Shown here piece after piece: positions 33,288 to 41,287 of a stretch of 64,000 bases of DNA. Source of the stretch: Bailinhaonella thermotolerans. Lineage in GTDB: Bacteria; Actinomycetota; Actinomycetes; Streptosporangiales; Streptosporangiaceae. The notes under the pieces are model-generated. The model was given only the letters and a program-made list of their open reading frames with translations, did not search any database and was not told where the DNA came from. The translations under genes were made by a program, and so were the position numbers. The DNA lies in contig NZ_QZEY01000008.1 of assembly GCF_003594875.1 (NCBI RefSeq), positions 186,001 through 250,000 of the forward strand, read 5' to 3'. Positions within the stretch are counted from its first letter, which is position 1; each line of letters begins with the position of its first letter.

Positions 33288-33430
33288 GGCGGCCTCCTCG
33301 GGGCGGTCATACGGGTGCGCGTAGTCTCGGCGCCCCCCGGCGCCCCTGACAAGTGACCACCGCCGCCACCGGGCAGATCCCCGGCCGCAGGGCTCCCCGG
33401 TTGGGCAGTTTGCGCAGCCGTACGGCCCGG

Positions 33431-33796
33431 CTAGGGGCGCACGGGGATCGGGGTGGGCGGGAACACCCCTTCCAGGCCCGTCAGGCGCAGGATCTTGCGC
33501 AGGTTGTCGCTCACGCCGCTCAGCCGCAGCGAGCCGCCGATGCGCAGCAGCCGGTTGCGGGTCGCGACCAGCACGCGCAGCCCGCTCGCGTCGCAGAAGC
33601 GGACGCCGGAGAAGTCGACGACCAGACGGCGGCGCCCCCCGTCGATCTCGCGGTGCAGCCTCATCCGCAGCACGCCGGCGGTGGAGATGTCCACCTCGCC
33701 GCAGACGCGCAGCTCCGCGGAGTCGGCGGTGCGCCGCACCACCGAGACGTCGATGAGCTCGACGTCTCTGCTGAGTGTCCCCCTCGATACAGCCAC
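33431..33796 (-). CDS. Anti-sigma factor antagonist (STAS domain)
   Basis: 121 residues, GTG start. Single STAS domain: GEVDISTAGVLRMRL, then LVVDFSGVRFCDASGLRVL, where the Ser of DASG is the predicted phosphorylation site, as in SpoIIAA/RsbV. Binds an anti-sigma kinase to free a sigma factor; none is encoded nearby. Probably single gene. Sits downstream of the PEP-mutase gene on the same strand but separated by about 90 bases. Confidence 0.88.
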   Translation of the reverse strand: MAVSRGTLSRDVELIDVSVVRRTADSAELRVCGEVDISTAGVLRMRLHREIDGGRRRLVVDFSGVRFCDASGLRVLVATRNRLLRIGGSLRLSGVSDNLRKILRLTGLEGVFPPTPIPVRP

Positions 33797-33886
33797 CCCC
33801 TCAGCCTAGGAAGCCCGTGACCGTCCCGTAACCCCACTGAGGGTCTGAGTTCGTCTCCTACTTGGGAACGAAACCCCAGGGGACCG

Positions 33887-34663
33887 TCACCCCTGGGAGC
33901 CACGTGGCAGGAGCGCGGTCACGTCCTGATAGGAGGGGATTTCCCCGTCCCCGGCGGGCTCCCCGGCCCTGATCGCGGCCGCCGCCGCCACCGCCGCCCC
34001 GACCGCGACACGGTAAAGGTAGGACCCGGTGCTGACCCGGGCCACGCCCAGCTCCGCCAGCCGCGCGAGGCCGATTCCGTTGCCGTAGAGGACGTTCAGC
34101 GGCCTGTCCAGCCGCTTTACCAATTCCGCGATCGCCGCCTCGTCCGCGACCCCGGGGACGAAGAGCCCATCGGCGCCCGCGTCGGCGTATTCGGCGCATC
34201 GCCGTACGGTCTCCTCCAGGTCCGGGCGGCCCAGCCAGTACGTGTCGGCGCGGGCGTTGACGAACACCCCGGGCACGCGGGCCTTGACCGCCGCCACGAT
34301 CTCGCGCAGCGCCTCGGGCCCGATCGCGCCGTCCTCCAGGTTGACCCCGGCCACGCCGAGGTCCGCCAGCCCGGACACGTAGTCGGCCACCCCTTCCGGA
34401 GACCTGCCGAACCCGCCCTCGACGTCCACCGTGACCGGGAGGGGCAGCCGGGACAGCGCCCGCGCCAGGTCGCGTGTCTCGTCCTCCGTCGCGCCCTCGG
34501 CGTCCGGCTTCCCGGCGGCCGCGGCCACCCCGAGGCTCGTCGTGCCCACGGCGGGGAAACCCCGTTCGGCGAACAGCGCCCCGGAGCCGAAGTCCCACGC
34601 GTTGGGCAGCAGGAACGGCTCCCCGGGCCGGTGCAGCGCCGTGAACTCCTCGAACCTGGTCAT
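33887..34663 (-). CDS. Isocitrate lyase / PEP mutase superfamily protein
   Basis: 258 residues. TIM-barrel C-C/P-C lyase family: LPNAWDFGSGALFAERGF, GTTSLGVAAAAGKPD, VTVDVEGGFG, GVNLEDGA (Mg-ligand Asp region), then VFVNARADTYW. The active-site cysteine loop (K-C-G-H) of true isocitrate lyase is absent, so a PEP mutase/oxaloacetate-hydrolase-like or unknown activity is more likely. Start ATG 34663 overlaps the stop of the upstream P450-like gene (ATGA), so both are made together. Confidence 0.85.
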   Translation of the reverse strand: MTRFEEFTALHRPGEPFLLPNAWDFGSGALFAERGFPAVGTTSLGVAAAAGKPDAEGATEDETRDLARALSRLPLPVTVDVEGGFGRSPEGVADYVSGLADLGVAGVNLEDGAIGPEALREIVAAVKARVPGVFVNARADTYWLGRPDLEETVRRCAEYADAGADGLFVPGVADEAAIAELVKRLDRPLNVLYGNGIGLARLAELGVARVSTGSYLYRVAVGAAVAAAAAIRAGEPAGDGEIPSYQDVTALLPRGSQG

Positions 34664-35457
34664 CGCAGTGCCTCCAGCACGCCTTCGGCGATCGCGATCG
34701 CCTGCTCCCGCCCGGGGCAGGGCCGCCGCCCCGTCCCGAACGCCGTCTCCCCCGACGCCACGAGGTCGAGCACGATCTCCGTCCCCGCCTCGACGGACCG
34801 CCCGTCCAGCTCGGCGGTCTCCGCCGCCACCCGCCGCATCGCCTTCAGCGGCGGGTCCCGCTCCAGCGCCTCGCCGACGCCGCCCTCCTTGAGCGCGTTG
34901 AGGATCAGCGCCGCCGTGGAGTCGTACGCCTGCACCAGCACCGCGATCCGGGCCGCGACCGCCTCCCCGGGCTCCACGCCGTCCCCGTCCCGCTCCGCCG
35001 CTCCCGCGTCCCCTCCCGCGTCCCCGGCGTCCTCCCGGGTGCAGGCCGCGACCAGACGTGCCACGGCCGCGTCCGCCCGCCGTACGACGTCGTCGGCCGC
35101 CCCGGGGAAGTAGGCGGCGGCCACGTCGGCCACGTCGCGCACGCCGGCCCGCAGGTCCAGGGCCTCGGCCAGGACCGTCACCGGCACCGTCCGGGCCACG
35201 TCCTCAGGCTGGTGGCAGACCATCGCCGCGGCCCGCTCCCTGGCCGTACGGCGCAGCGCCGCGGGGTCCAGGCGGTCCAGCTCGGCCACCGCCAGGGCGC
35301 GCCGCCGGGCGTGCGCCTCGCCCTCCGACCACCGGGAGACCGACGCCCGCAGCCAGGCCATCGTGCCCGGCCGGCCGCCGGGCGGGGCCACCGGCACCGC
35401 GAAGCGGGCGTCGGCGAGCACGGCCCGGACCTCCCCCGCGTTCTTCAGGGTCACCAT
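34660..35457 (-). CDS. Compact cytochrome P450-like protein
   Basis: 265 residues from ATG 35457, against about 400 for a P450. The I-helix region (LVQAYDSTAALILNAL) and heme-thiolate signature FGTGRRPCPGREQA (near the C-terminus, with Cys) are kept. The K-helix E-x-x-R reads EALER, so the usual Arg is displaced to Glu. The segment between the K helix and the heme loop (normally PERF region, about 50 residues) is missing. It may be a degraded or minimal P450. Translationally coupled to the PEP-mutase-family gene. ATG at 35457 chosen because upstream frame lacks similarity and covers intergenic hairpins. Confidence 0.75.
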   Translation of the reverse strand: MVTLKNAGEVRAVLADARFAVPVAPPGGRPGTMAWLRASVSRWSEGEAHARRRALAVAELDRLDPAALRRTARERAAAMVCHQPEDVARTVPVTVLAEALDLRAGVRDVADVAAAYFPGAADDVVRRADAAVARLVAACTREDAGDAGGDAGAAERDGDGVEPGEAVAARIAVLVQAYDSTAALILNALKEGGVGEALERDPPLKAMRRVAAETAELDGRSVEAGTEIVLDLVASGETAFGTGRRPCPGREQAIAIAEGVLEALR

Positions 35458-35523
35458 GCGCACGACGCTATGCCCGAAACGTTTCGCCCCCCACCGAAAC
35501 GTCCCCGCCCTCCCACCCCCACC

Positions 35524-35586
35524 CCTCGCCGTGATCACGCGGTTTTGCGCACACCCTGTGCTTGAAACCGCATGATCACGGCGAGG
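35524..35586. repeat. Long intergenic hairpin H1 (22-bp arms)
   Basis: Arms 35524-35545 and 35565-35586 match with one mismatch; the loop contains GCACA-CCC-TGTGC, which can pair further. The core AAACCGCATGATCACGGCG recurs in partial form elsewhere. It is located upstream of the P450-like start, downstream of hairpin H2 on the minus strand. Confidence 0.9.
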
Positions 35587-35639
35587 AAGGGGGGCCGGGG
35601 GCGGGGACTCGTGGAAGGAGGCGCCGGGGAGGGAGAGGC

Positions 35640-35692
35640 GCATGATCGGCGCGAGGGAGATGGGCGATGTCTCCGGCTCGCGCCGATCATGC
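35640..35692. repeat. Long intergenic hairpin H2 (16-bp arms)
   Basis: Perfect arms GCATGATCGGCGCGAG (35640-35655) and CTCGCGCCGATCATGC (35677-35692), extended by GGAGA/TCTCC inside. Its outer end reads GATCATGCGGTT, the reverse complement of the H1 core AACCGCATGATC. Lies just after the DHA2 exporter stop, so it may also terminate that transcript. Confidence 0.9.
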
Positions 35693-35739
35693 GGTTGGTG
35701 CCCGCCGCCCGCGCGTGTGAGGTCGCGCGGGGGCGGGGG

Positions 35740-37482
35740 TCAGCGGTTCTTCTTGTGGCGGCCCGACCCGCCGCGACCGGCGGCGTGCCTGGGGCCTGGG
35801 CGGCCGGAGGCGTGCGAGCCGGTCTCCCGGGAGCCGGGCTCGCGGGAGCCGGTCGCCGGCTGCGGGGTCACCGCGGGGGCGACGGCGGCCGGGGAGCCGC
35901 CCACGGTGGCGGGGGCCGGGGCCCCCGCGGCGGCGGCGGAGCGCAGCGGGATCTCCTTCATGAGCAGGGCCGCCACGGCCGCCAGGACGGCCACCGGCGC
36001 GCCGAACTCGAAGACCCGGTCCATCGCGTCGCTGAAGGACTCCAGCACGATGTTCATGATCGGGCCGGGCAGGTTGTGGATCTCCTCGGGGCTGCCCAGC
36101 GTCGCGCCGCCGCCGGCCGGGACCTTGATGTGCGCGGCGGCGAACCGCTCGGCCAGCTCCGTGCCGAGGCGGTTGGCCAGGATCGAGCCGAACGCGGCGA
36201 CGCCGACCGCGCCGCCCATCGAGCGGAAGAACGAGACGCCGGCCGTGGTCGTCGCCATGTCGGCGCGCGGGACGGCGTTCTGCGCGGCCAGGATCAGGAT
36301 CTGCATCGACGAGCCCAGGCCGATGCCCAGCACCGCCATGTCCACGCCCACGACGACCAGCGAGGTGTCCACGTGCAGGCGGGACAGCAGGAGCAGGCCC
36401 GCCGCGACCAGCAGCATCCCGATGACCGGGAAGATCTTCCAGCGGCCGGTGCGGGTGACGATGCGGCCGGTCGTGATCGAGGCGGCGAGCAGGCCGAGCA
36501 CCATCGGCAGGGTCATGAGGCCCGAGTTGGTCGGGGACATGCCCTTGACGATCTGGAGGTACTGCGGCAGGAACATCATCGCGCCGAACATGGCCGCGCC
36601 GACCAGCAGCGAGGCGATCGAGGAGAGCACGAACGCGCGGTTGCGGAACAGCCGGGGCGGCAGGATCGGGTCGGCGGCGCGGCGCTCGGCCACGACGGCC
36701 AGGCCGAAGAGCACCAGGCTCGCGGCGCTCAGGCCGTACGTCCAGGCGGAGTTCCAGTCGAACTCCTTGCCGCCGAGGGACAGCACGAGCATGAGCGCGG
36801 TGGTGCCGCCGGTGAGGAACGTCGCGCCCCACCAGTCGACCTTGCTGTCGCGCTTGACGAAGGGCAGCTTGAGCACCTTCTGGATCACCGCGAAGGCGAT
36901 GACGGCGAGCGGCACGCTGATCCAGAAGCACCAGCGCCAGCCGAGCCAGTCGGCGTCCACGATGAACCCGCCGAGCAGCGGGCCCGCGACGGTGGAGACG
37001 CCGAAGACGGCGCCCATGTAGCCGGAGTAGCGGCCGCGTTCACGCGGCTCGACCACGTCGCCCAGGATGACCTGCGGCAGCGCGGCCAGGCCGCCGGCGG
37101 CGATGCCCTGTACGGCTCGCGCGGCGATGAGCTGGCCCATGTTCTGGGAGAACCCGGCGGCCAGCGACGAGGCGATGAAGAACAGGATCGCGATCTGGAA
37201 CATCAGCTTCCGGCCGAACAGGTCGGACAGCTTGCCCCAGATCGGGGTCGAGGCCGTCATCGTCAGCAGGGTCGCGCTCGCCACCCAGGAGAGCTGGTCC
37301 TGCCCGCCGAGGGTCCCGACGATCGTCGGGAGCGCGGTGCCGACCACCGAGGTCGCGACCATCGAGGTCAGCATGCCGAGCATCAGCCCGACGAGGATCT
37401 CCAGGACCTGCTTGTGCGTGAACCGCGGCGCCGTCGCGCCCGCCGACCCGGGCTGGGCATCCGTCGTCGGCTGTGCCGTCAT
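35740..37482 (-). CDS. DHA2-type MFS drug exporter (14 TM, EmrB/QacA)
   Basis: 580 residues from ATG 37482 with GGGAGG upstream. The first 14-TM signature is SVVGTALPTIVGTLGG and the motif-A loop is GKLSDLFGRKLMFQ. Motif C is GPLLGGFIVDADWLGWRW. These are hallmarks of EmrB/QacA-like proton-coupled drug exporters. A Gly/Pro/Ser-rich, basic tail of about 75 residues (repeated GSREPGSRETGS) follows the last helix. An ATGT-N7-ACAT palindrome lies just upstream. It follows the sensor kinase by 121 bases on the same strand. Substrate unknown. Confidence 0.9.
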   Translation of the reverse strand: MTAQPTTDAQPGSAGATAPRFTHKQVLEILVGLMLGMLTSMVATSVVGTALPTIVGTLGGQDQLSWVASATLLTMTASTPIWGKLSDLFGRKLMFQIAILFFIASSLAAGFSQNMGQLIAARAVQGIAAGGLAALPQVILGDVVEPRERGRYSGYMGAVFGVSTVAGPLLGGFIVDADWLGWRWCFWISVPLAVIAFAVIQKVLKLPFVKRDSKVDWWGATFLTGGTTALMLVLSLGGKEFDWNSAWTYGLSAASLVLFGLAVVAERRAADPILPPRLFRNRAFVLSSIASLLVGAAMFGAMMFLPQYLQIVKGMSPTNSGLMTLPMVLGLLAASITTGRIVTRTGRWKIFPVIGMLLVAAGLLLLSRLHVDTSLVVVGVDMAVLGIGLGSSMQILILAAQNAVPRADMATTTAGVSFFRSMGGAVGVAAFGSILANRLGTELAERFAAAHIKVPAGGGATLGSPEEIHNLPGPIMNIVLESFSDAMDRVFEFGAPVAVLAAVAALLMKEIPLRSAAAAGAPAPATVGGSPAAVAPAVTPQPATGSREPGSRETGSHASGRPGPRHAAGRGGSGRHKKNR

Positions 37483-37498
37483 GTGACCTCCCTGAAGC

Positions 37499-37513
37499 AT
37501 GTACGGTGCACAT
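37499..37513 (-). promoter_or_regulatory. ATGT-N7-ACAT palindrome upstream of exporter
   Basis: ATGTACGGTGCACAT (37499-37513), an inverted repeat with four-base ends and GTGCAC inside, 17-31 bases before the exporter start. Suited to binding by a MarR/TetR-like repressor; no regulator gene is adjacent. Confidence 0.4.
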
Positions 37514-37603
37514 AACGCGCCACAATCCCGTTTTACTCCGCCCGATCCCGGCGGATTGTGTAACAACCCGGATAAGCCCGCCCGCCGGCGAGTACCCGCG
37601 GCC

Positions 37604-38962
37604 CTACGCCACGGGCTCGTCCACGGACCGCGGCCGCTCCAGCGGCAGGGAGAGCACGAAGCGCGCCCCGTCGTCGCAGTCCTCGGCGGTCAGCGTCCCG
37701 CCGTGCCGTACGGCGACCTCGCGGGCGATGGGCAGGCCCAGGCCGCTGCCTCCGGCGTCGCGCTCGCGGGCCGGCACCAGCCGGGCGAAGCGGGTGAAGA
37801 TGAGCTCCCGGTCGCGGAACGGCACGCCGTCGCCGTCGTCGCGCACCTCCAGCACGGCGCGTTCGCCCTCCCGCCGCAGCGTGACCGTGACCAGCGCGGA
37901 CGCGTGCCGTACGGCGTTGTCCAGGACGTCGCGCAGGGCCCGGGCGAGGCGGCCGCGGTCGCCCTCGACCACCACGCCGGGCGTGAGGTCGGTCTCGACG
38001 CGGATCCCCCGCGGCAGCCGCCGCACCTCGTCCTCCACCAGGGCGGCCAGGTCCACCGGCTCGCGTTCGCCGGGGGCGCCGAGGCTGGAGAGCACGAGCA
38101 TGTCCCCCACCACCGAGTCCAGGTGGTTCACGCAGTCGAGCATCTCGCGGCCGGCCCGTTCCCAGCCCGCGTCGTGCGCCATCGCCGCCCGGATGTGCCC
38201 GCGCAGCGCGGTGAGGGAGCCCTGGAGGTCGTGGGCGGCGTCGCCGGTGAAGCGGCGTTGTTCCTCCAGCCCCGTCTGGAGTCGGTCGAGGGTGGCGTTG
38301 ACGGTCTCGGCGAGCCCGGCCAGTTCCTCGTCGTGCACCGGCACCGGCACGCGCCGCCCCGGGTCGGCGGGGCTCACCTCGGCCAGCTCCCGCCGGATGG
38401 CCTCCAGCCAGCGCAGCGGGCGGCCCACCAGGCGGGAGGTCAGCAGGCCCGCGAGCGCGGTGAGCGCCGTCACCCCGGCGACGGCGGCGGCGAGCCAGCC
38501 CGGCCCGGCGTACGCGGGCGGGGCGGGGCCGAGCGTGTAGATCGTGGCCCAGCCCGAGGGCGCGTGCACGCGCAGCGCGACCACGACGTGGCACACGCCG
38601 CGCCGCCCGGTCAGGTCGCAGCGCTCGGCGTCGAACCGGTTGTCCTGGTCGGAGGGCCGCTCGCGGGTGAGCGCCGGCGACCCCGCGAGGGCGGAACTGG
38701 CCGCGACCACCGCGCCCCGGTCGTTCACGATCTGGACGAGGCCGCCCTCGTCCCGCAGGCTCTCGGCGCTGAAGCGCCCTTCACGCAGGTAGAAGGCCAG
38801 CCGCCGGGCGGCGGCGGCCTGCCGTTCGATCTCCTCGCGCACCTCGTGGTCGCGGCGGGCCAGGGTGAGGCCCACGGCGACCGCCGCGCTGACGGCCAGT
38901 GTGACGGCCATCGCGGCCAGCGTGGCGCGGGTGCGGATGGACGAGCCGTTCCGCCCTGTCAC
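37604..38962 (-). CDS. Sensor histidine kinase without adjacent response regulator
   Basis: 452 residues, GTG start 38962. TM1 (about 14-34), an extracytoplasmic loop, TM2 (about 155-175), HAMP-like linker, then HisKA with the phospho-acceptor H244 in DAAHDLQGSL (the usual P after H-E-L-R-T is replaced), N-box DVLDNAVRHA, G-box DDGDGVPF and GGSGLGLPIA. It autophosphorylates on His and passes the group to a response regulator, which is missing on both sides. Tandem 11-bp direct repeats overlap its start, and a terminator hairpin precedes it, so it is transcribed on its own. Confidence 0.9.
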   Translation of the reverse strand: MTGRNGSSIRTRATLAAMAVTLAVSAAVAVGLTLARRDHEVREEIERQAAAARRLAFYLREGRFSAESLRDEGGLVQIVNDRGAVVAASSALAGSPALTRERPSDQDNRFDAERCDLTGRRGVCHVVVALRVHAPSGWATIYTLGPAPPAYAGPGWLAAAVAGVTALTALAGLLTSRLVGRPLRWLEAIRRELAEVSPADPGRRVPVPVHDEELAGLAETVNATLDRLQTGLEEQRRFTGDAAHDLQGSLTALRGHIRAAMAHDAGWERAGREMLDCVNHLDSVVGDMLVLSSLGAPGEREPVDLAALVEDEVRRLPRGIRVETDLTPGVVVEGDRGRLARALRDVLDNAVRHASALVTVTLRREGERAVLEVRDDGDGVPFRDRELIFTRFARLVPARERDAGGSGLGLPIAREVAVRHGGTLTAEDCDDGARFVLSLPLERPRSVDEPVA

Positions 38963-38979
38963 CTCAACGTCACCTCAAC
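38958..38979 (-). promoter_or_regulatory. Two 11-bp direct repeats at sensor-kinase start
   Basis: GTCACCTCAAC repeats head-to-tail at 38958-38968 and 38969-38979 (minus-strand reading GTTGAGGTGAC twice), overlapping the GTG start. Tandem 11-base spacing is typical of OmpR/PhoB-family response-regulator boxes. Confidence 0.55.
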
Positions 38980-38994
38980 TGTCGCCCCGGCGGA

Positions 38995-39042
38995 CGGGAC
39001 GGCACGGCCCCGGGCTCCCCCTCCCGGCGCCGTGCCGTCCCG
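38995..39042 (-). terminator. Perfect 14-bp stem terminator after PepSY gene
   Basis: CGGGACGGCACGGC (38995-39008) pairs with GCCGTGCCGTCCCG (39029-39042). It lies between the PepSY lipoprotein stop (39133) and the sensor kinase start (38962). Confidence 0.7.
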
Positions 39043-39132
39043 GTTCGCGCGCCACGTCCCTGCGACCGGAGCCGCGCCGGGCGTGGCCGGCGCGGCTCTC
39101 CGGGGACCGGTCCGCGGCCGGTCACCGTGCGG

Positions 39133-39765
39133 TCAGGACTCGGTCGGCGAGGGCGACGGGCTCGGCGTCGCGGTGCCCGTCGCGCCGCCCTGCTGGGCGT
39201 TGATGTTGAGCTCGCGCTTCTGGTCCTGCTCGTCCACGAGTTCGGTCTCCCAGACGACCTTCTTGTTCTCGCGGTCGAGGTTGAGCTCGGTGATCCGGGC
39301 GCCGGGCACCTGGGTGAGGGCCTTGCGCGCCGCGCCGACGTAGTCGAGCTTCGCGCCCTCGACGAGCTCCCGGTTCCGCTTCTTGTCGGAGTCCTCGGTC
39401 TCCGGGCCCGACGTCACGCGGCCGGTCTCCGCGTCGACGTCCATCTCGTGGGCGGTGCCGTCGCCGGTGACGACCGTCACCTCCCAGAGCTTGCCGTCCT
39501 CCTCGGCCTCCATGCAGGTCAGCGTGCCCCCCTGCACGGCGCTGAGGGCCGCCTCGCCGACCTTCTCGATGACGGCGAGGTTGTCGGCCTCGGCCGTGCC
39601 CGTCGGAGCGGCGGTCTCACCGCCGGGCGCGGTCACCCCCTCCGTCGGCTGGTGCCGGATCGCGACCTCCTGGGCGGGTTCGGCCCCTCCACAGGCAGCG
39701 GCCGCGACCGCCGTGGTGCCGATGGCGAGACCGGCCAGCAGGATGCGTCCCCGTCGTTGCAACAT
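39133..39765 (-). CDS. PepSY-domain lipoprotein
   Basis: 210 residues. Signal peptide RRGRILLAGLAIGTTAVAAA with a lipobox ending AAAAC, then a Thr/Ala/Gly linker. Two PepSY-like modules: AVIEKVGEAALSAVQGGTLT then WEVTVVTGDGTAHEMDVDAETGRV, and ARKALTQVPGARITELNLDRENKKVVWETEL. A Ser/Pro/Thr-rich end follows. PepSY domains are thought to inhibit proteases or modulate sensors outside the membrane. It is commonly linked to two-component kinases, as here, where the sensor kinase lies downstream on the same strand. Confidence 0.85.
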   Translation of the reverse strand: MLQRRGRILLAGLAIGTTAVAAAACGGAEPAQEVAIRHQPTEGVTAPGGETAAPTGTAEADNLAVIEKVGEAALSAVQGGTLTCMEAEEDGKLWEVTVVTGDGTAHEMDVDAETGRVTSGPETEDSDKKRNRELVEGAKLDYVGAARKALTQVPGARITELNLDRENKKVVWETELVDEQDQKRELNINAQQGGATGTATPSPSPSPTES

Positions 39766-39800
39766 GATCCCCCCTGGTGTCTGTACCGGGGCTGTCTACC

Positions 39801-39811
39801 CAACGACGTTG
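39801..39811. promoter_or_regulatory. CAACGACGTTG palindrome upstream of PepSY gene
   Basis: An 11-base odd-centred palindrome 36-46 bases before the PepSY lipoprotein start, with flanking GTCTACCC direct repeats. Could be a regulator site; not assigned to a protein. Confidence 0.35.
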
Positions 39812-39836
39812 CGTCTACCCCACGTCAGGACGGAAC

Positions 39837-40268
39837 CTAACGGACCTCTTCCACCACTCCTACCAGGGACTTCTCGGGCTCGGAGCCTCCTTCGGGGGCC
39901 TCCCCCGCGCCCTCCGCGGCGTCCTCGCCGGGCTCGCCGTCCGGGCCCGCCGCGGGGCTCTCCTCCGTCTCGCCGGATTCGCCGACCAGGCGCAGGCGGC
40001 CGTCGGGGAGCAGTTCGATGCGCGTACGGCTGTGCCCGGCCGCGAGCTCGCCGTCCGCCAGCCGGTGGGCGTACGACAACTCGACCTCGCGCTCGACGCG
40101 GGTGCCGACGAAGCGGCCGTGGGTCACCTCGCCACCCCGGTAGGTGCCCCACACCACACCCCCGGCCTCCCGGGTCAGGAATTCGGTGGCGTTCTCGGGT
40201 GCGCTCTCGCCGTCCGCCGTATTCACGATCACGAAACGGCGGCCGTCGAGGAGTTCTCTGTCGTTCAC
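39837..40268 (-). CDS. Conserved actinobacterial protein of unknown function
   Basis: 143 residues, GTG start 40268, leaderless-type (CATTAT, 40282-40277, is eight bases from the start and no ribosome site). The first 90 residues are a beta-rich domain (LLDGRRFVIVNTADGES; VVWGTYRGGEVTHGRFVGT; VELSYAHRLADGELAAGHS) typical of small actinomycete proteins loosely annotated as acetylglutamate-synthase-like. The last 40 are acidic, Glu/Gly/Pro-rich and probably disordered (EDAAEGAGEAPEGG). Function unknown. Divergent from iclR. Confidence 0.65.
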   Translation of the reverse strand: MNDRELLDGRRFVIVNTADGESAPENATEFLTREAGGVVWGTYRGGEVTHGRFVGTRVEREVELSYAHRLADGELAAGHSRTRIELLPDGRLRLVGESGETEESPAAGPDGEPGEDAAEGAGEAPEGGSEPEKSLVGVVEEVR

Positions 40269-40419
40269 GAAAGGACATAATGCCCTCTAACCATCAAAAG
40301 CCCCAAACTAGGTAACAATTCACTAAACCGGACATGATTCGGAAGGTCGCGGCGCGCCCGGGGCCACACGCCCCAACTCCCCGCATAATCGGTGCATGAG
40401 CGACCACGGGACGCCATAG

Positions 40420-41088
40420 ATGGCCGCGGAATCGGCGCAGACACTGGAGAGGGGCCTGCGCCTGCTGCGGCTGCTCGCCGACGACAAGGGCGCCCGCACC
40501 CCGACGGAGCTGGCCGCCGCCCTCGAACTCAGCAGGCCCGTGGTCTACCGGCTGCTCACGACCCTCCAGGCCGAGGGGTTCGTACGGCGTGACGCCGAGG
40601 GCCGCGTGCACCTGGGGTTCGGGGTGCTCCAGCTCGCCCGGTCGGTGCAGCCCCTCCTGCGCGCGGCGGCCATGCCCGTGCTGCGGCGCCTCGCCGAGGA
40701 GGTGGGGGCGACCGCGCACCTCACCGTGGCCGAGGGCGACGACGGGCTGGCGATCGCCGTGGTCGAGCCGTCGTGGACGGCGATGCACGTCGCCTACCGC
40801 GAGGGCGCGCGGCACCCGCTCGAACGCGGGGCGGCGGGCCTGGCGATCCTGTCCCTGCGCGAGGCCGGGCACGGCGGCGGCGACCCCCTGTTCGGGCGGG
40901 CGCAGGCGCCGTACCAGGTCAGCCACGGGCAGCTCCAGGAGGGGGCCCACGGGATCGCCGCGCCGGTGCGCGGCCTCCCCTGGCTGGAGGCCAGCGTCGG
41001 CGTGGTCACCTTCACCGCCCTGGACGTGGAGACCGTCGCCCCGCGCGTCGTGGAGGCCGCCGGCGAGCTCTGTTCCGCGCTCCGCTGA
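40420..41088 (+). CDS. IclR-family transcriptional regulator
   Basis: 222 residues. N-terminal winged HTH (SAQTLERGLRLLRLLADDKG; RTPTELAAALELSRPVVYRL) and a C-terminal effector-binding domain (LRRLAEEVGATAHLTVAEG, GIAAPVRGLPWLEASVGVV). It stands 199 bases upstream of the homogentisate genes, same strand, with clear palindromes between, so it most likely controls hmgA-fahA in response to an aromatic intermediate. ATG 40420. IclR regulators of this pathway are common. Confidence 0.88.
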   Translation: MAAESAQTLERGLRLLRLLADDKGARTPTELAAALELSRPVVYRLLTTLQAEGFVRRDAEGRVHLGFGVLQLARSVQPLLRAAAMPVLRRLAEEVGATAHLTVAEGDDGLAIAVVEPSWTAMHVAYREGARHPLERGAAGLAILSLREAGHGGGDPLFGRAQAPYQVSHGQLQEGAHGIAAPVRGLPWLEASVGVVTFTALDVETVAPRVVEAAGELCSALR

Positions 41089-41194
41089 CCCGGCTCCAGG
41101 CCCTTCCTCATCGGCCGGCGCGGGGTTCCGAGGGCGGGCCGCGCTTGAGACCGCGCGTTCGGGGTGAGCGGCGGGACCGGGGGCAGGGAGCACG

Positions 41195-41270
41195 TTGACA
41201 CCCGGGCGTGGCCGTACCATCGTGGTAGCCGACTTACAGATAGCGGACGATGGCGTCCGATATGCGGACG
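41195..41270 (+). promoter_or_regulatory. Promoter and palindromes of the hmgA-fahA operon
   Basis: TTGACA (41195-41200) is a consensus -35. TACCATCGTGGTA (41215-41227) is a perfect 5-bp-arm palindrome over the expected -10/+1 zone. CGGACG (41244-41249)/CGTCCG (41254-41259) with another CGGACG (41265-41270) follow in the leader. IclR is the natural candidate binder. Confidence 0.6.
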
Positions 41271-41287
41271 CGAAGGAGGTAGCGCTG

